This document shows positions 1 through 14,453 of a stretch of DNA of 64,000 bases, piece after piece. Origin of the DNA: Pontederia crassipes (Eukaryota > Streptophyta > Magnoliopsida > Commelinales > Pontederiaceae). The position numbers were made by a program, and so were the translations under genes. Under the pieces are notes generated by a model, which was not told where the DNA came from, did not search any database, and saw only the letters and a program-made list of their open reading frames with translations. The DNA is taken from the NCBI GenBank assembly GCA_030549335.1, contig CM060194.1, positions 62,276,547 through 62,340,546 on the forward strand. The letters are read 5' to 3'. Numbering within the stretch: position 1 is the stretch's first letter; each line of letters starts with the position of its first letter.

Positions 1-400
1 TGTTTGAAAAAATAAAGATAGTTGTCCTTATATATGTTTTTCCTTGAAATAATAGATGGTCAACCCCATTGCTTGTGAGAACTTTTTATGTGGTCTTTAA
101 TTTAAACTTATTTTATAAGGTCTTAAATATTGCAAAGTATTCTTTGTTTCTGTACAAAGTTCCTCCTTGTCTGTCTCTTAAAAACTAAGTGATAGATTTT
201 TCATGTGTGAACGTTTAAGTAATTGCTAATCCTGAAAATTGACGCGTAATCGATCATGAAGTCTCTTGGTTGCCAAGTTTCCTGTTTTGATGTATTTTCT
301 TACCTTTGAAGTTTAAGTTTCATAATCCTTACTCCTATTGATTTTCCCTTAAGTTTAAGGTATTATTGTTCATTAACCTTCAATACTTTCTTTATTGAAG

Positions 401-3400
401 ATTTTCAAGGGACTGCAGAAGCTTCTTGGGGTCAAGAATTGTTTGGAAGAAGGATTCACATGGACCCTCATTCGTCGCTTTGATGATGATCTTTTGAGAT
501 GTAAGCTACCAGAAAGAGTTGAATGCAACTCGAAGATTGCTGTTGCTTTTAAGGTGATGGATGAATGCTTTGAGCCCATCATTGACCAGAGAAGTGGTGT
601 TAATCTGATTCACAATGTCGTATACAACTGTGGGTAAGCATATGTTGTGTTGTGACTGAGATATATATCCTTAACTTCACATGCATGTTTACTATTATTC
701 CTTCTATGTCTCACTTAATGGAAGGCACAATAGGCTGGAGCCTATTCATAGGCCAGTTAAGTTTTTTTGTCTTTCTTGTGACTTTAATTTACGTTTATGA
801 TAAGTTACCAATTTGTATTAGTTAGTGGTTGGTTAATTAAGTAGTGGATAGTTAGAAAATACCACTTTGTATGAGTTAGTGACTGGTAGAAAGTAGTGGG
901 TAGTTAGTTATATTTGTATTTTTGTTATAGTTATTGTAACTACCTTTGCATGTTATAAATACATGCATGGGTTTTAGATTTAGGGGAGCCTTTGAAATGT
1001 GTTTATCAGTTATGTAATTGGAGTTTGGTCCACTCCATACGGACTTATGGAGATTTGTCGTCTCGAATTGACAAGTTATTAGTAGTAATTGTGTTTTAGA
1101 TTCTTGCACTATTACTACTAATAATAGTTATCCTATTTTTATTTTCAGACATATATATAGTTGTATTTTCAGTTCGTATCAATTGGTATCAGAGCCTCAA
1201 AGATCCTAGTAGCAAAACACAAAAAGGCAGCATCCATTCATAAGAAATTGGCTTTACACATCACAAGGGAAAGCCCATTTCATAAGAAGAAAAGCTGAAA
1301 ATTCATATTGGTTCAAAAATTTCTCTCTTGGCCCAAAGATGGAGTTAATCAAGTTTGGAGGCTTCAACTGCACCTGCAAAATATTATTATTAATTTTCTT
1401 TTCTTCGCCTCGAGGACAAGGCGAAATTTTAGGAGGGGTGTACTGATAAGATACCAATTTGTATTAGTTAGTGGTTGGTTAATTAAGTAGTGGATAGTTA
1501 GAAAATAGCACTTTGTATGAGTTAGTGGCTGGTAGTGGGTAGTTAGTTATATTTGTATTTTTATTATAGTTATTGTAACTACCTTTGCATGTTATAAATA
1601 CATGCATGGGTTTTAGATTTAGGGCGGCCTTTGAAATGTGTTTACCAATTAGGTAATTGGAGTTTGGTCCACTCTATACGGACTTACGGAGATTTGTCAT
1701 CTCGAATTGACAAGTTATTAGTAGTAATTGTGTTTAAGATTCTTGCACTTTTACTATTAATAATAGTTATCCTAGTTTTATTTTATTTGTATTTTCAATT
1801 TGTATCAGTTTATGAGATATCTCTGAAGAATGGAAACTCTTCCAAATTGTACTCTCTCAGATAAATAATTCAATCAAGGGGTAAACTTTATCCAAAGTTT
1901 GAATCATCTGCATAATATGAAAATGATTTTTCACACTTAAATCATGGGGACGAGTTAATGATCAATTAAATTTTTTGAGAATGTTTGATGAAATAATATT
2001 GCCGTATCACTCCAATGAGCCAACCCACCCACCCAATTTTTTCGTTACTCCCTAATATATATGCATTTCTTATATAAGTATAAGATAAAATATGATGTTG
2101 GTCCCCCTAAATTAAAGAAAATAATAAGCTTAGACAATATTTAGATATATTTCTTTCAAATTCATATATAATATTTAAAATTTAATATTTGACCCTCTTA
2201 AATTAAACTAAAATTTATCAAATTAAATATTTTTAATTTAAATTTAATATTTTATAATTAATTAATATTTATTTTTTAGTATTATTTTGGCCCCCCCTCT
2301 AAATTTTTCCTGGGTTTGTCCCTGCCGCATAATGACCTGATTATTTATTTATTTAAAACAGAAAAAACTCAACTTCCTCGATATATGAGGTGTTACCCAT
2401 CAATCCATTTATTGAACGTGGTCTTTGTTCTTTGGCTATTGCTAGTCATGGCTTTTAAGGGTTATTTCCATAAACTTCTTTTGAATTATAGCGATTTTCT
2501 ACGTCTAACCCTGAATTATGAACTTACTGTATGATGTCCCTAAATTTTATTGCGATTTTCACTTAAGTCCTTCCGTCAGATTTTGTTAACTTTTATATAT
2601 ATTTTATTTTTTCTATTTATGAAAAGACTAAAATGTCATTCCATGAATTGAAATAAATGTCTTTCTTTTTGTGCTTCGTTTAGACCAATTAGGTTCAGTT
2701 CGCGAGAGGGCATTTTAGTTTTTTCATAAATAGGAAAAATCGAAAATAACAAAAAAGTTAACAAAATCTGATGGAAGGACTTAAGTGATAATCGCGGTAA
2801 AACTTGGGGACGTGTAAGTTCATGGTTTAGAGTTAGATGCGGAAAATCGCTATAGATCAGTCGAGGTTTATGGAAATATTTTTCTAGGCAATGTGCTCAG
2901 CCATAAGTTTGCTTTAAAGATGAGGGTGGCAGCATTATTTTGCTCTCCAAAGGCAAAAAGTTAATGTCATCGCTGGTCCAGTAGCAGATGCATGATGCAA
3001 TGAGGTCCCAACTTGACCCATTAAACATGGTTGGGTTGGACAAAACCTCTGACCTGTTAACAACTCTACCGAAAAGCTTTTGCTGTGTTGATTTGTTGTC
3101 TATGGTAATTCTTTAACTATTGTATCAGTTATCTTTTGTCCCAATAAGATTTGCATGGTAATGTGGAGAAAGGAATTATCTTTGTGAGAAAAATAAAAGT
3201 TTTTTTCCTTTACAAAAAATTAAGGGGAGAAAACTAGAAGTTAAAGGAAATCGAACCCTTTATCGATTTCTTTGGGATCTTTAGATCTCATCAATGACCA
3301 CTTTACATCAAAGCTATATGATGCCACTTATCTTTTGTTATAAGTAAAATGTCATGTCTTGTAAAACTGCAGGCTCGATATGAAAAGCAACTTTACTGAA

Positions 3401-6400
3401 ACTGTGTTGGTTAACAGGATCCTGTTCTCAGATTTTCATTAGCTATCTGTTCTTGAGATGCCAACATTCTTCACAGACTGTCGGAAGCAGTGCATATTAC
3501 TTGTTTGTACTTGCATCTTGATGATTCAGTCCCAAACAATATCTCTTTAGCCTTTAGTTTTGACTTAAATTAACGAACTTGAGTTTTCTGACTGACATTT
3601 GACTTTAGTTTTTCTTTCGAGTTGTCTTCTCTTTCAAGCCAATAAATCTATGTTAGTCCTGACTATTTCAACAAAAAGTTTGTCTTGACTTTTGGTCCAT
3701 TGCTACGTAGATCAAATTTCAATAGGCTGAACTATAGTGGCTTCTACACATTTATTCTGGAAAGGGGTGATGAGATAATCTCTGCAGCATCTGTTAGGTA
3801 AGTCACTTAATTTGTCATGATTTCTTCACTTCTTTTCTAGTTCTTCATTCAACTTGGTGGCATAGTTCCTTTGATCACGGATGTCATTCAACTTGGATGG
3901 TCATTTGCAGATTTATTGCTGGAATTACACATTTGTTTACCTTCATACTATAAATTATCAGAAGAATTCACATGTATCTGGTCAAGCTAGAACATTATTC
4001 CTTTTGAAGTAGAAGTTAAGCATTCAAAGTTAGATAAGAAACTTCTTTGAAAATTGTTTCTGTTGAATCTATGAATGTTTCTTCTTTTAGCCCTGTCATA
4101 TGAATCTTTATTTTACAGTTAGTCCATTATCTTTTCTAAGCATTAATTCCAGAGGTATATTGTTTTCATGTCTAAACCAGAATCCATGGAACTAAGCTTG
4201 CAGAAATGCCCTTTATTGGGACAAGAAACACTTACAGACGCCAAGGGATGTGCCGTCGACTCCTAGATGGAATTGAAACAGTATGTTTTTTTATCCTTCT
4301 TCCCTCTGCTATCATTTGGGGAACAAGAAATAGATATTTGCTCTTTTATTCTTCATCGGAAACCATTTAACTGGAAACAACAAGTAGGAAAAAGATATTT
4401 TATGTAAAGGGTAGAAAAAAGCAGCAGTCAAACAGAGCCGGATTGATGAGAAAACAAGTTTTATTTCTAAGAAAATTAATCATTTTTTGGTTATTTTTGG
4501 AGGAACAATTCTTCTGTAACAGGTCAATTTGTTAGACTAAAATGAAGTTGTCTAACATTTTATTATTTGACATAGTTGAATGATGTTTTACCTAGCACTT
4601 TTCGTAGGGTAAAGAAAGATGACTATGAAGCTAAGTCAATTGTCATCCAATTTACATTAAGACTATGGAATGTACAATATGAAAACCCAAAAAGGATGAA
4701 GTGATCATGATAAACTGCTCTACCTTTCCGGCTCCGGATTAGTCGGACGCTAGTAGCCTCGGACACCGGAGACCTCCCGTAGACCCCGGCTGGCACCCAA
4801 AAAAAATCATCACTAACACACACTCACTGGATCATTGTGTACTGATACTTTCTTCATATTGTTACTTCAGTACAAATTGACCTCAAACTGGGAAGTGCAA
4901 TTTGTGATTGAAACCTCAAGTTCCTCTCTTTTTCCTTCTTTATTTAATGCATGATTGAAACCTCAAACTGGGAAGTGCATGATTGAAACTCCGCCTATAT
5001 TTTATAGCCGGTCCCAAGCCCGGATAAAGGAGGAGGGTTGTGTTAGGCCCCGACAGCCAGCATAAAATCCTGTCGAATCTTATGAACATGGATCAACGAA
5101 AAATGACGTCGTATGATCCATGTAGCCGACCCCACCTAGTGGGATAAGGCTTTGTTGTTGTTGTTGTTGTATTTAATGCATGCTTGTTTAAGGTTAGATC
5201 TTCAGTTGCAGTGTTTTTGTTCTTTTTAGAGATGTCATTTAGATTGTATTTGTTTGGAGGAAAGTATTTTTAGGGGAAAGCATTTCCCTCAAGTTTGCAT
5301 ACAAGTTTCTGGTCATTAAGAAAATATTTTTCATTGATCATTTTTTTTATTGCCAAACTTAGGGAAATGAGAAAATATTTTTCCTCGTGACAATCTCACT
5401 GACTACATAAATAAATCATTTATATTTTTAACTTTTTGACTCAACCAACATAGGAAAACATGTTACTTTCCAGCAAAACCTCTGCTCCAGAAACTTTTCC
5501 CCCATAACTTATTGTTGGTGAAACAAACATGGCCTTAAAACGTATCCAGTATTGAGACTGTAGGAAGTATTCCTAATAAGTGTAATAATGTCAATGAGGT
5601 ATGTAATGTCAATAAGTGTAATAACTTCCTGCTTTCAATTTCTAGTTTCTGAATTTAACCTATCACCCTCAACTTTTTTCTTCCTTCTCCCAACTATTTC
5701 CATCCTTAGACTGTAGCCTGTACATTCTATATTGGTTAACAGCTTGGCACATTGACACCGATGTGACTTGAATCTGAATCAGTGAAATTATTGTTCCATC
5801 CTTTTTTTTTTGAAACGAGAAAGGACGATTGTTCCATCCTTTTCCTGATAAAATCTTTTCAAACGAAAGTCATTTCTAAATTATAAATCTAAACCATTGA
5901 ACTCTGCCAAAAAGAATCTTAATCAAGGAAATGCATTTAATTTACCCACATCTAGTTACAGCTTGCCATATATAAATTTTATAGTAATTACTAACCAAAT
6001 TGGCGTTTTGAAGTTTCGTTTCTTTTGTAGAATTCCAATCCTGTTATTATTTTGGGAAATATTGCTTGTCTCAAACTAGTACAACTGTTGAGGTCCCATG
6101 CTATTTCATTGCCTACCAAATTTGAGGACATGACTCTTTTCTGTTTAGGTCCTTTCCTATTCTAAATTCCTAAATAAACAGTTATATGTCAGATGGCATG
6201 TGAAAACATGGGTTGCCTCATCCACGGAACGTTTTCTTGAAGGCATCATTCATGGAACTAATACAAGATTAGCATTTTTAGAAATGTCATGTGATTAAGA
6301 CTTGAGCTTCAACAAGTTAGCATGTGTTAAACAGAATGTAGATGGATAACCTTCATTATTATTATATACAAGTGCAATTTCAAATGTCTTTTTAGTTTTC

Positions 6401-7866
6401 TTTGTGTTCCTTTGGGACCTTGTCTCAAGACTTGTAATTACCATTTTGGTTTAGTGATGATGAATGAAGCTTTGAGGTGCATTTTAACGATGACGGCTTC
6501 TTTGTGTTTGATTTAATTGCATTAATTTTTATAGGATAATCAGTCAGATAAAAAGTTACAGATCAAACCTGTCTTTAATCCAAATTTTAATCACAATTGT
6601 CTCAGTTTACATTCATGGAGAGATGTCAGGGTGGATTGTACTGTACACCACACTTCGTTTCTTCTTTAGGAGTGGGGTTTTGGATAGCATTTTTTCCTTT
6701 TTTTTGTGGCTTTCCTCTGGAGAGTGCCTTACTTGTACATGTTAAATATACTTGGATGACAGCCGTAACTTCTGGTTGTCATCCTTTGCCTTCTCAATAA
6801 AAAAATATTGTCTCAGTTTACATGGCGTGAAACAGGTATCGAATTTGAGAGCTTGAAGGAGAGCCCAAAATTGTGGCCATGGAACACTGTTTTTGAGATG
6901 CAGAAAACATTTTGTCAATACATAAAATAACAGTTCCCTTCCATTAGCAATCTCAACTATTTTGTGTAGGGTCAACTTTGGTTTCTGTGTTTTTCTCTTA
7001 GATTGCAGTTATCACTTCGATGGTAGTTAAGTCATTGCCTTTCTATTAGATATTGCTCATCTTTCTTGCCACTTTCTGTAGGCAATGAATGTTTGGTTTT
7101 TGCTTTACTGTTATAGACATTTCTTAATAAATTTTGTCACCTACAGGCTCTTCGTTCTCTGAATGTTGGAAACCTGATTATACCTGCCATCTCCGAATTG
7201 AAGGATACATGGACTACTGTTTTTGGCTTCAAACCTTTTGAGGTTTCGCAGGAGTTAGAAGTTAGGTCCACAAATCTGTTGGTTTTTCCTGGTACTGGTC
7301 TACTTCTGAAGCCAATGCTAGAAAAAGGTCCTGGTGAACCATACACAGCAGCTGATAGAGGTGAAGCTGATGAATGCTAATATAGATTTTGTTATTAACT
7401 TATTAAACCTTCTACTGATTCTCTCTCTGTCTTTTATGTAGTTGTGGGTAGTATTGAAGGCAATATAAAGCAACATGATGTGTCAGGACTCCATGGATTT
7501 TCTGGATGTGAGGCTATCCACCATACTTCCAATGAGGTGGTTTTGCAACTTAGCCATCAGCATACTGGACCTAACACCCCTGGTTCGGATGGTTGCATTA
7601 GTTCTGAATGTCCATCTAAAGTTAAAACATTAGAATGCATGCCTTCAGAAGTTGCTGACCAACCATCTACAGAGTCTCATCAGCATGTGGTTCCATGTCT
7701 AGAACCAGCTGCAGAACTTAAAGGTCAAGTAGAACAAACGGCTGAATTACTCCTTCAAGTCAAGGCAAATGATGATCACCACATGACCAGTATGAATAAT
7801 ACTTCTCTAAAGCTCAATACAATACAGCAACAATCAGCTAGGAACAGTATCGTAACCTCTGCTTGA
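401..7866 (+). CDS. IDM1-like PHD/GNAT acetyltransferase, 3' part of gene
   Basis: Five exons are read (401-633, 3711-3797, 4181-4280, 7147-7360, 7442-7866), all with GT-AG borders and continuous phase, giving the last 352 residues. The 5' exons lie before the window. The reading passes through the motifs [16 protein letters not shown] and [10 protein letters not shown] and then an acetyl-CoA-binding GNAT motif, [15 protein letters not shown], followed by VFGFKP and LLVFPGT. This order is that of the IDM1 / PHD-finger acyl-CoA N-acyltransferase family, nuclear proteins with RING/PHD zinc fingers N-terminal to the GNAT fold; IDM1 acetylates histone H3 and counters DNA methylation. The final exon (about 140 residues, Ser/His/Gln-rich) is a low-complexity tail of unknown role. 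The first visible intron is 3.1 kb and holds a TRIM and a foldback element. Family assignment is firm; the exact orthologue is not, because the PHD part is not visible. Confidence 0.85.
798..1807 (+). mobile_element. TRIM-like LTR element, apparently whole
   Basis: Two direct LTRs, 798-1181 and 1444-1807, both start TG and end CA and differ at about 20 places plus two small gaps by eye (roughly 94-95% identity). The flanks carry a perfect 5-bp duplication, GTTTA, at 793-797 and 1808-1812. A primer-binding site complementary to initiator tRNA-Met (TTGGTATCAGAGCC) follows the first LTR and a purine tract (AGGAGGGG) precedes the second. The 262-bp interior has no coding capacity. Its 3' end, with the CTCGAGGACAAGGCG block before the purine tract, resembles the 3' internal end of Ty3/Gypsy elements, so it is probably a non-autonomous derivative of one. 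It lies in an intron of the IDM1-like gene, in the sense direction. LTR divergence suggests an age of one to a few million years. Confidence 0.85.
2095..2330. mobile_element. possible hAT-like non-coding fragment
   Basis: An AT-rich block is bounded by C-rich ends (TTGGTCCCCCT at the left, GGCCCCCCCTCTAAATTT and GGTTTGTCCCTGCC at the right). Ends of this kind are common on degraded plant hAT elements. No terminal repeats or target duplication were established, so the assignment is weak. Confidence 0.25.
2461..2882. mobile_element. foldback MITE with arms of about 150 bp
   Basis: The left part (from TATTTCCATAAAC through ATAGCGATTTTC and CACTTAAGTCCTTCC to AGATTTTGTTAAC) returns as its reverse complement at the right end, in the same order. 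The arms continue into a TTTCTATTTATGAAAA block. The centre is about 70 bp of unrelated DNA. There is no coding capacity. No clear target duplication was found, so the superfamily (Mutator-like foldback is the best guess from the long arms) is uncertain. A diverged relative lies at 30925-31415. Confidence 0.7.
4710..4798 (+). repeat. short retroposon-like tail ending in poly-A
   Basis: A GC-rich piece ends in GGCTGGCACCC followed by A8. A related piece (GGGGCGGCACCC plus A9) occurs at 41101-41170. The two share the order CTCCGGA..., GTAGACCC(C)GG, GGCACCC, poly-A. Twelve-base flanks (ATCATGATAAAC and ATCATCACTAAC) could be a decayed target duplication. It lies in an intron of the IDM1-like gene. 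I cannot say whether it is a SINE or the 3' end of a LINE. Confidence 0.4.
4954..5171 (+). mobile_element. miniature non-autonomous RTE-LINE derivative
   Basis: The last 60-odd bases, from CGTCGTATGATCCATG through CCCACCTAGTGGGATAAGG to a (TTG)n tail, match the 3' end of the RTE LINE at 27981-28043 base for base. The front part, with AGCCGGTCCCAAGCCCGG and AAAGGAGGAGGGTTGTG, resembles the 5' leader of plant RTE elements as I recall it. About 200 bp therefore seem to join the two ends of an RTE element without the coding middle. TATTTAATGCATG precedes (4941-4953) and follows (5170-5182) it and is probably the target duplication. Confidence 0.65.
5240..5540. mobile_element. probable hAT-type MITE
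   Basis: The left end (TTTGTTTGGAGGAAAGTATTTT, then GGGGAAAG) is imperfectly inverted at the right (CTTTTCCCCC ... GTGAAACAAACATGGCC). GGCCATGTTTGTTT ends of this kind are frequent on plant hAT MITEs. The interior is AT-rich and non-coding. Exact ends and target duplication are not resolved. Confidence 0.4.
5806..5827 (-). repeat. 22-nt LINE tail with 16-bp target duplication
   Basis: A T-run followed by GAAACGAGAAAGGACG, the reverse complement of an L1-like tail, is bracketed by perfect copies of ATTGTTCCATCCTTTT at 5790-5805 and 5828-5843. It looks like an insertion that kept only the last bases of the LINE. Confidence 0.6.
6613..6806 (+). mobile_element. 5'-truncated L1-type LINE 3' end
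   Basis: A 194-bp segment ends in TTGCCTTCTCAATAAAAAAA and is flanked by perfect 17-bp repeats, ATTGTCTCAGTTTACAT, at 6596-6612 and 6807-6823. It has no obvious pol III A and B boxes. The run TTGTACATGTTAAATATACTT near its end resembles plant L1 3' untranslated regions, so a truncated L1 is preferred over a SINE. It is the longest member of a set of shorter tails in this window. It sits in the last large intron of the IDM1-like gene. Confidence 0.65.
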
Positions 7867-9349
7867 TTATAAAGCTCATGTGTCATAGCTAGGTTTCCTC
7901 CAACTGAGTTGATGTCTAGTTTTTGGGGAACTTATTGGAGATGCGCGTCTAGGGTTAAAGATGTCTCTACAAGGCATTTACTTTCTTGGCAGAACCTCTA
8001 GTTTCCCAGCTAACTAAAAAAATGCCATATTGTTGTTGGACAGTGGACACGACTGCCTTGAGTCAGTTTTGCCTGTTCTTGGGAAGCTGTTCTTTATTCT
8101 AATGGCAGGGATACTTCAAGAAGGATACATGGCAAAAAATTGGGGGTCACACCAAAATGAAGAAACCACCCGTATGACTTTAGTGAGAGAGATATTCATT
8201 TTGACCTCAGGGATCATAAGCCCAATGTTCGTCAGGTGTGAATCAGATATTTTGCCCGAGTTAAAAAGTTCTGAAGCATATCCACTGATGCCACACACTT
8301 TCTGCTGCTCGGTGTTTATGTGTCAAGGCTGATATTAAAACTCTATCCTTTGACTTTAGTGTGGCAGTCAAATTCATTGATACTTATAAGGGGATCATCA
8401 ACTAAAGCAGCTAGAGGGAGACAAACTGATCAAGGTAATTCGGAATTCTTAATGATTGCCATTATTGAAAGTCTTGTTCACTTTTTAGAGTTTGCTTGTA
8501 TGAGAATCTGTAAAATGTATGCAGCTCAGAGGAGGGAAACAAAATTTGGAACTTTCTTGTTGACTCGTTTAATTGCCACTTGTTCTAATTTTGAATTTGT
8601 TTTTATTTTTAATATCTTTTCACATTAATGAAGAAATACGAAGATTTTGCAAGCGTGTAACATTTAGAAATGATAATGATTTGCAGAGAAACTGGGAAGA
8701 GCTGTCAAAAGTTTTTGGAGCAAACTATGAAACAGAGTTATACAGGAAGATCATATACAGCAAACTATACAGTTTTTTTGGTGCTATGCTGCCGATGAGT
8801 TTTAACATTCTCCTCTGCATTTTGTGCCATGGACGTATCAACCAATAACTATTTTCTTTTGTTTTTTGGGGGTAGTTTTTTCTGGAATAGGAAACAAATC
8901 ACTTTCACATAGCTCATGTTCACATGCATACCATTAAACTTGTTTCGAGTTCTATAAGGATGCGTTGATTCTTTTATAGGATGATAACTTAAATGTGTAC
9001 TCAGAAATGTAAGAGATTTTTAGATTTCCAGTACTTTTATTGTCGTGTTTACTGCACAATGTCCTACTCGAGTATTTAGTGACATTTTATTTTATAAATA
9101 AATTATAAATTGTCTATGTTCCTCTCTCTCTGGTACTACAGGCGGAAAACATGCACATTATTTTTCTCTAACTTTTTTGTATTATTTATTTTCTTCAACT
9201 AGTCATCTTCATTATAAAGTTGGAAAGAGCCGTGGAGCCACAAATATTTTACTGAAGGTTTAGTTTCACTTTGATCTCATAAAATAAAAATGAATAATAT
9301 ATTAAATTATTATTTTAAGTATTTTCATTTTTTAAAAAATATGTTGATG
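7867..9349. other. 3' flank of IDM1-like gene, no recognised gene
   Basis: The 3' untranslated region of the IDM1-like gene begins here. Short open frames at 8030-8332, 8320-8628 and 8573-8848 show no recognisable domain, and I do not call them genes. From about 8850 the DNA becomes AT-rich. From about 9225 it runs into the terminal sequence of a hAT relic (GAGCCGTGGAGCCAC). Confidence 0.5.
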
Positions 9350-9700
9350 ATGGCATCATAAAAAATATAACAAAAATATCTTTCTTAATATAAGTTATTA
9401 AACAATTATTAATTTATTGATCACTTATTCAATTGCACAACTTTGTCTTCATAATGTGTATTACTGAAAAAGCTCTCTCGACTTTTATAGCCCCGGGTAG
9501 AATTAAAGACAATTTTATAAGTAATTAAATTAGTGACATGTTTCTTCATCTCATCCAATTTCTGAAAAAGATGTCTTATAACATTTATACTTTATTGATC
9601 TTTCCTCTACGACGAGAATGACAAGACATTTAAAATCTCCAATATGTTCATCATTAGATGGGAGTTAAAAGCAAAATCAAATTATGGCAAAAGATTTAAA
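9350..9700 (-). pseudogene. hAT transposase C-terminal relic
   Basis: Read on the minus strand, a degraded frame gives LDEMKKHVT, then a hydrophobic stretch ending in LILPGA, then KVERAFSVIHIMKTKLCN, and after a stop INNCLITYIKKDIF. This is the order of the hAT C-terminal dimerisation domain (family pattern LP..TA..ERAFS...KT.LRN......CL..YIE.DIF). At least two stops interrupt it and the zinc-finger and catalytic parts are not seen, so it is a dead DNA-transposon fragment. It lies about 500 bp upstream of the RPS18 gene. Confidence 0.65.
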
Positions 9701-9934
9701 AGAAAATGCGTACAATTTCTTTTTTCATATTGAAGTTCTTTATCTTTAATAAACTTTAGCAATCACTATACAAAAATATAATCTTCAAATTCACAAGAGT
9801 ACCATAATATATCCACATTTTGTATCATTTGTTCTATTTAATTTTTACCATAATATATCCACATCTTGTATCACTTGTTCTATTTAATTTTTTTACTCGA
9901 CCACTTTGAATGACGTCAATTTATCAATACCTCA

Positions 9935-10185
9935 TAATTGGGCTCATCAGTTTTACCTGGTTGTAGCCCAACTAGGCATTAAATCGTTAAAGTTTCCCTG
10001 ACCGCCGGATTATTTGCTTATGATGATGAAACCGTTGGATCAAAGAATAGGGGATTAGGGTTTTAGATCGCGATTAAATGCTTGCGACGCATCCTTCTGG
10101 CCAACCCTACGGCGCGCACGAAGGAAGAGCGTAGCAGCAGCGGCGGAGGAACGAAACCTTAGCAGAGGTCGCCATTGCCGTAGCC
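9935..10185 (+). promoter_or_regulatory. RPS18 promoter with site II and telo-box motifs
   Basis: Two site-II-like motifs (TGGGCT at 9939-9944 and its inverse AGCCCA at 9965-9970) and a telo-box in inverse orientation (TTAGGGTTTTA at 10055-10065) lie within 250 bp of the start codon. This combination is typical of plant ribosomal-protein promoters, where TCP and telo-box factors link expression to growth. No TATA box stands out. The transcript start is not determined. Confidence 0.6.
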
Positions 10186-13161
<2,976 letters not shown>

Positions 13162-14038
13162 GCTTAATGTTCTATTTGGAGTATTAGATGTCACTTTGGA
13201 TTATAAATACACAGTTTCTCATCTTTATTCAGACTTAGGTTGTTGCTGGAGTAACAATTTTGATGATGTATTGCTTATAAAGAATTCTTGTGCCGAACTA
13301 AAATCTTCTCCCTTGGAGCCATTATGTTTAAGATTGTTCTTTGCTGGTCATTTATCTGGTTCATGTGGAAATATTTCAGTTGTTTTCTTCCGCCTTTTGC
13401 ACTGAAAATGATTTGTAGTAATTGGCAAGTTATCTTTTGTATGCCTCAGATCCTGTCATCTTTAATTGACGTTCAATGTATTCAAAGATATGTAACAAGT
13501 TTCCGAAGATTTTGATTTGTAATTGTTGATGAACAAAGACGTTATGGAGAATCATTTAAGAAAAAATATTGTTGAAAAATTAATGTAAGAAAAATTTTGT
13601 TGTAAAACGAGAGGCTTGAGAGGTTATTAATACTGTTGAATGATTCAATTCAATTGGGCCATTTCACAGCTTGATTCCTGAGCATTTGTCTAAGACTTTA
13701 GTTGTTGTGGTGCTCAGTATTAACATCTACACGGTACAAGCTCTCTTTTTTCCAGTTTTATCGGATGTACTCCAAGAGGCACAAGCTCCCTTTTTATCGA
13801 GGAACTCCGAATCGACTATTGATGAATAATCTTCTCTTCACAAAAAAACATTTTTTTAGACTTCAATAGTTCAAATTCTTCCGTCAGACGATTTTATTTG
13901 CAAAGAACTATCCTTTTTTTTCTAGAGATACTAAGTTTCTATAAAAGGAAACTTATTTGAGAAGTTTTGATACTCTGCCAATCGCATTATTCAGAAAAAA
14001 ATTGCCTACGGGTGTCTGATAGAAAAGATCCAGGAAGC

Positions 14039-14181
<143 letters not shown>

Positions 14182-14399
14182 GTTGATGATGATGATGATG
14201 AAATTTAGTATACTCAATGTCCTGATCTGATATAATGTACATTTTTTATTACTATACGTATTATTCTTTCTACAGTCGGTGTGGCGCACCATAGGAAGAA
14301 AGCATAAAAGAATAGGGAGAAAAAAGAGCATTTGTTCTCTCAACTGATCTCTATCAAATTTAGACGTGATTCCTCTCAGCTTTCACGTGTGATCTCTTC

Positions 14400-14402
<3 letters not shown>

Positions 14403-14443
<41 letters not shown>

Positions 14444-14453
14444 TATATATATT
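14403..14453. repeat. (TA)n microsatellite
   Basis: About 25 TA units with one register slip (AATA) in the middle. Like the neighbouring array it is self-complementary. Confidence 0.95.

Noticed and set aside
8030-8848. Three overlapping open frames of 91-102 codons downstream of the IDM1-like gene
   Set aside because: No recognisable domain, no splice-consistent link to each other, and the upstream gene already has a clear stop; treated as 3' flank.
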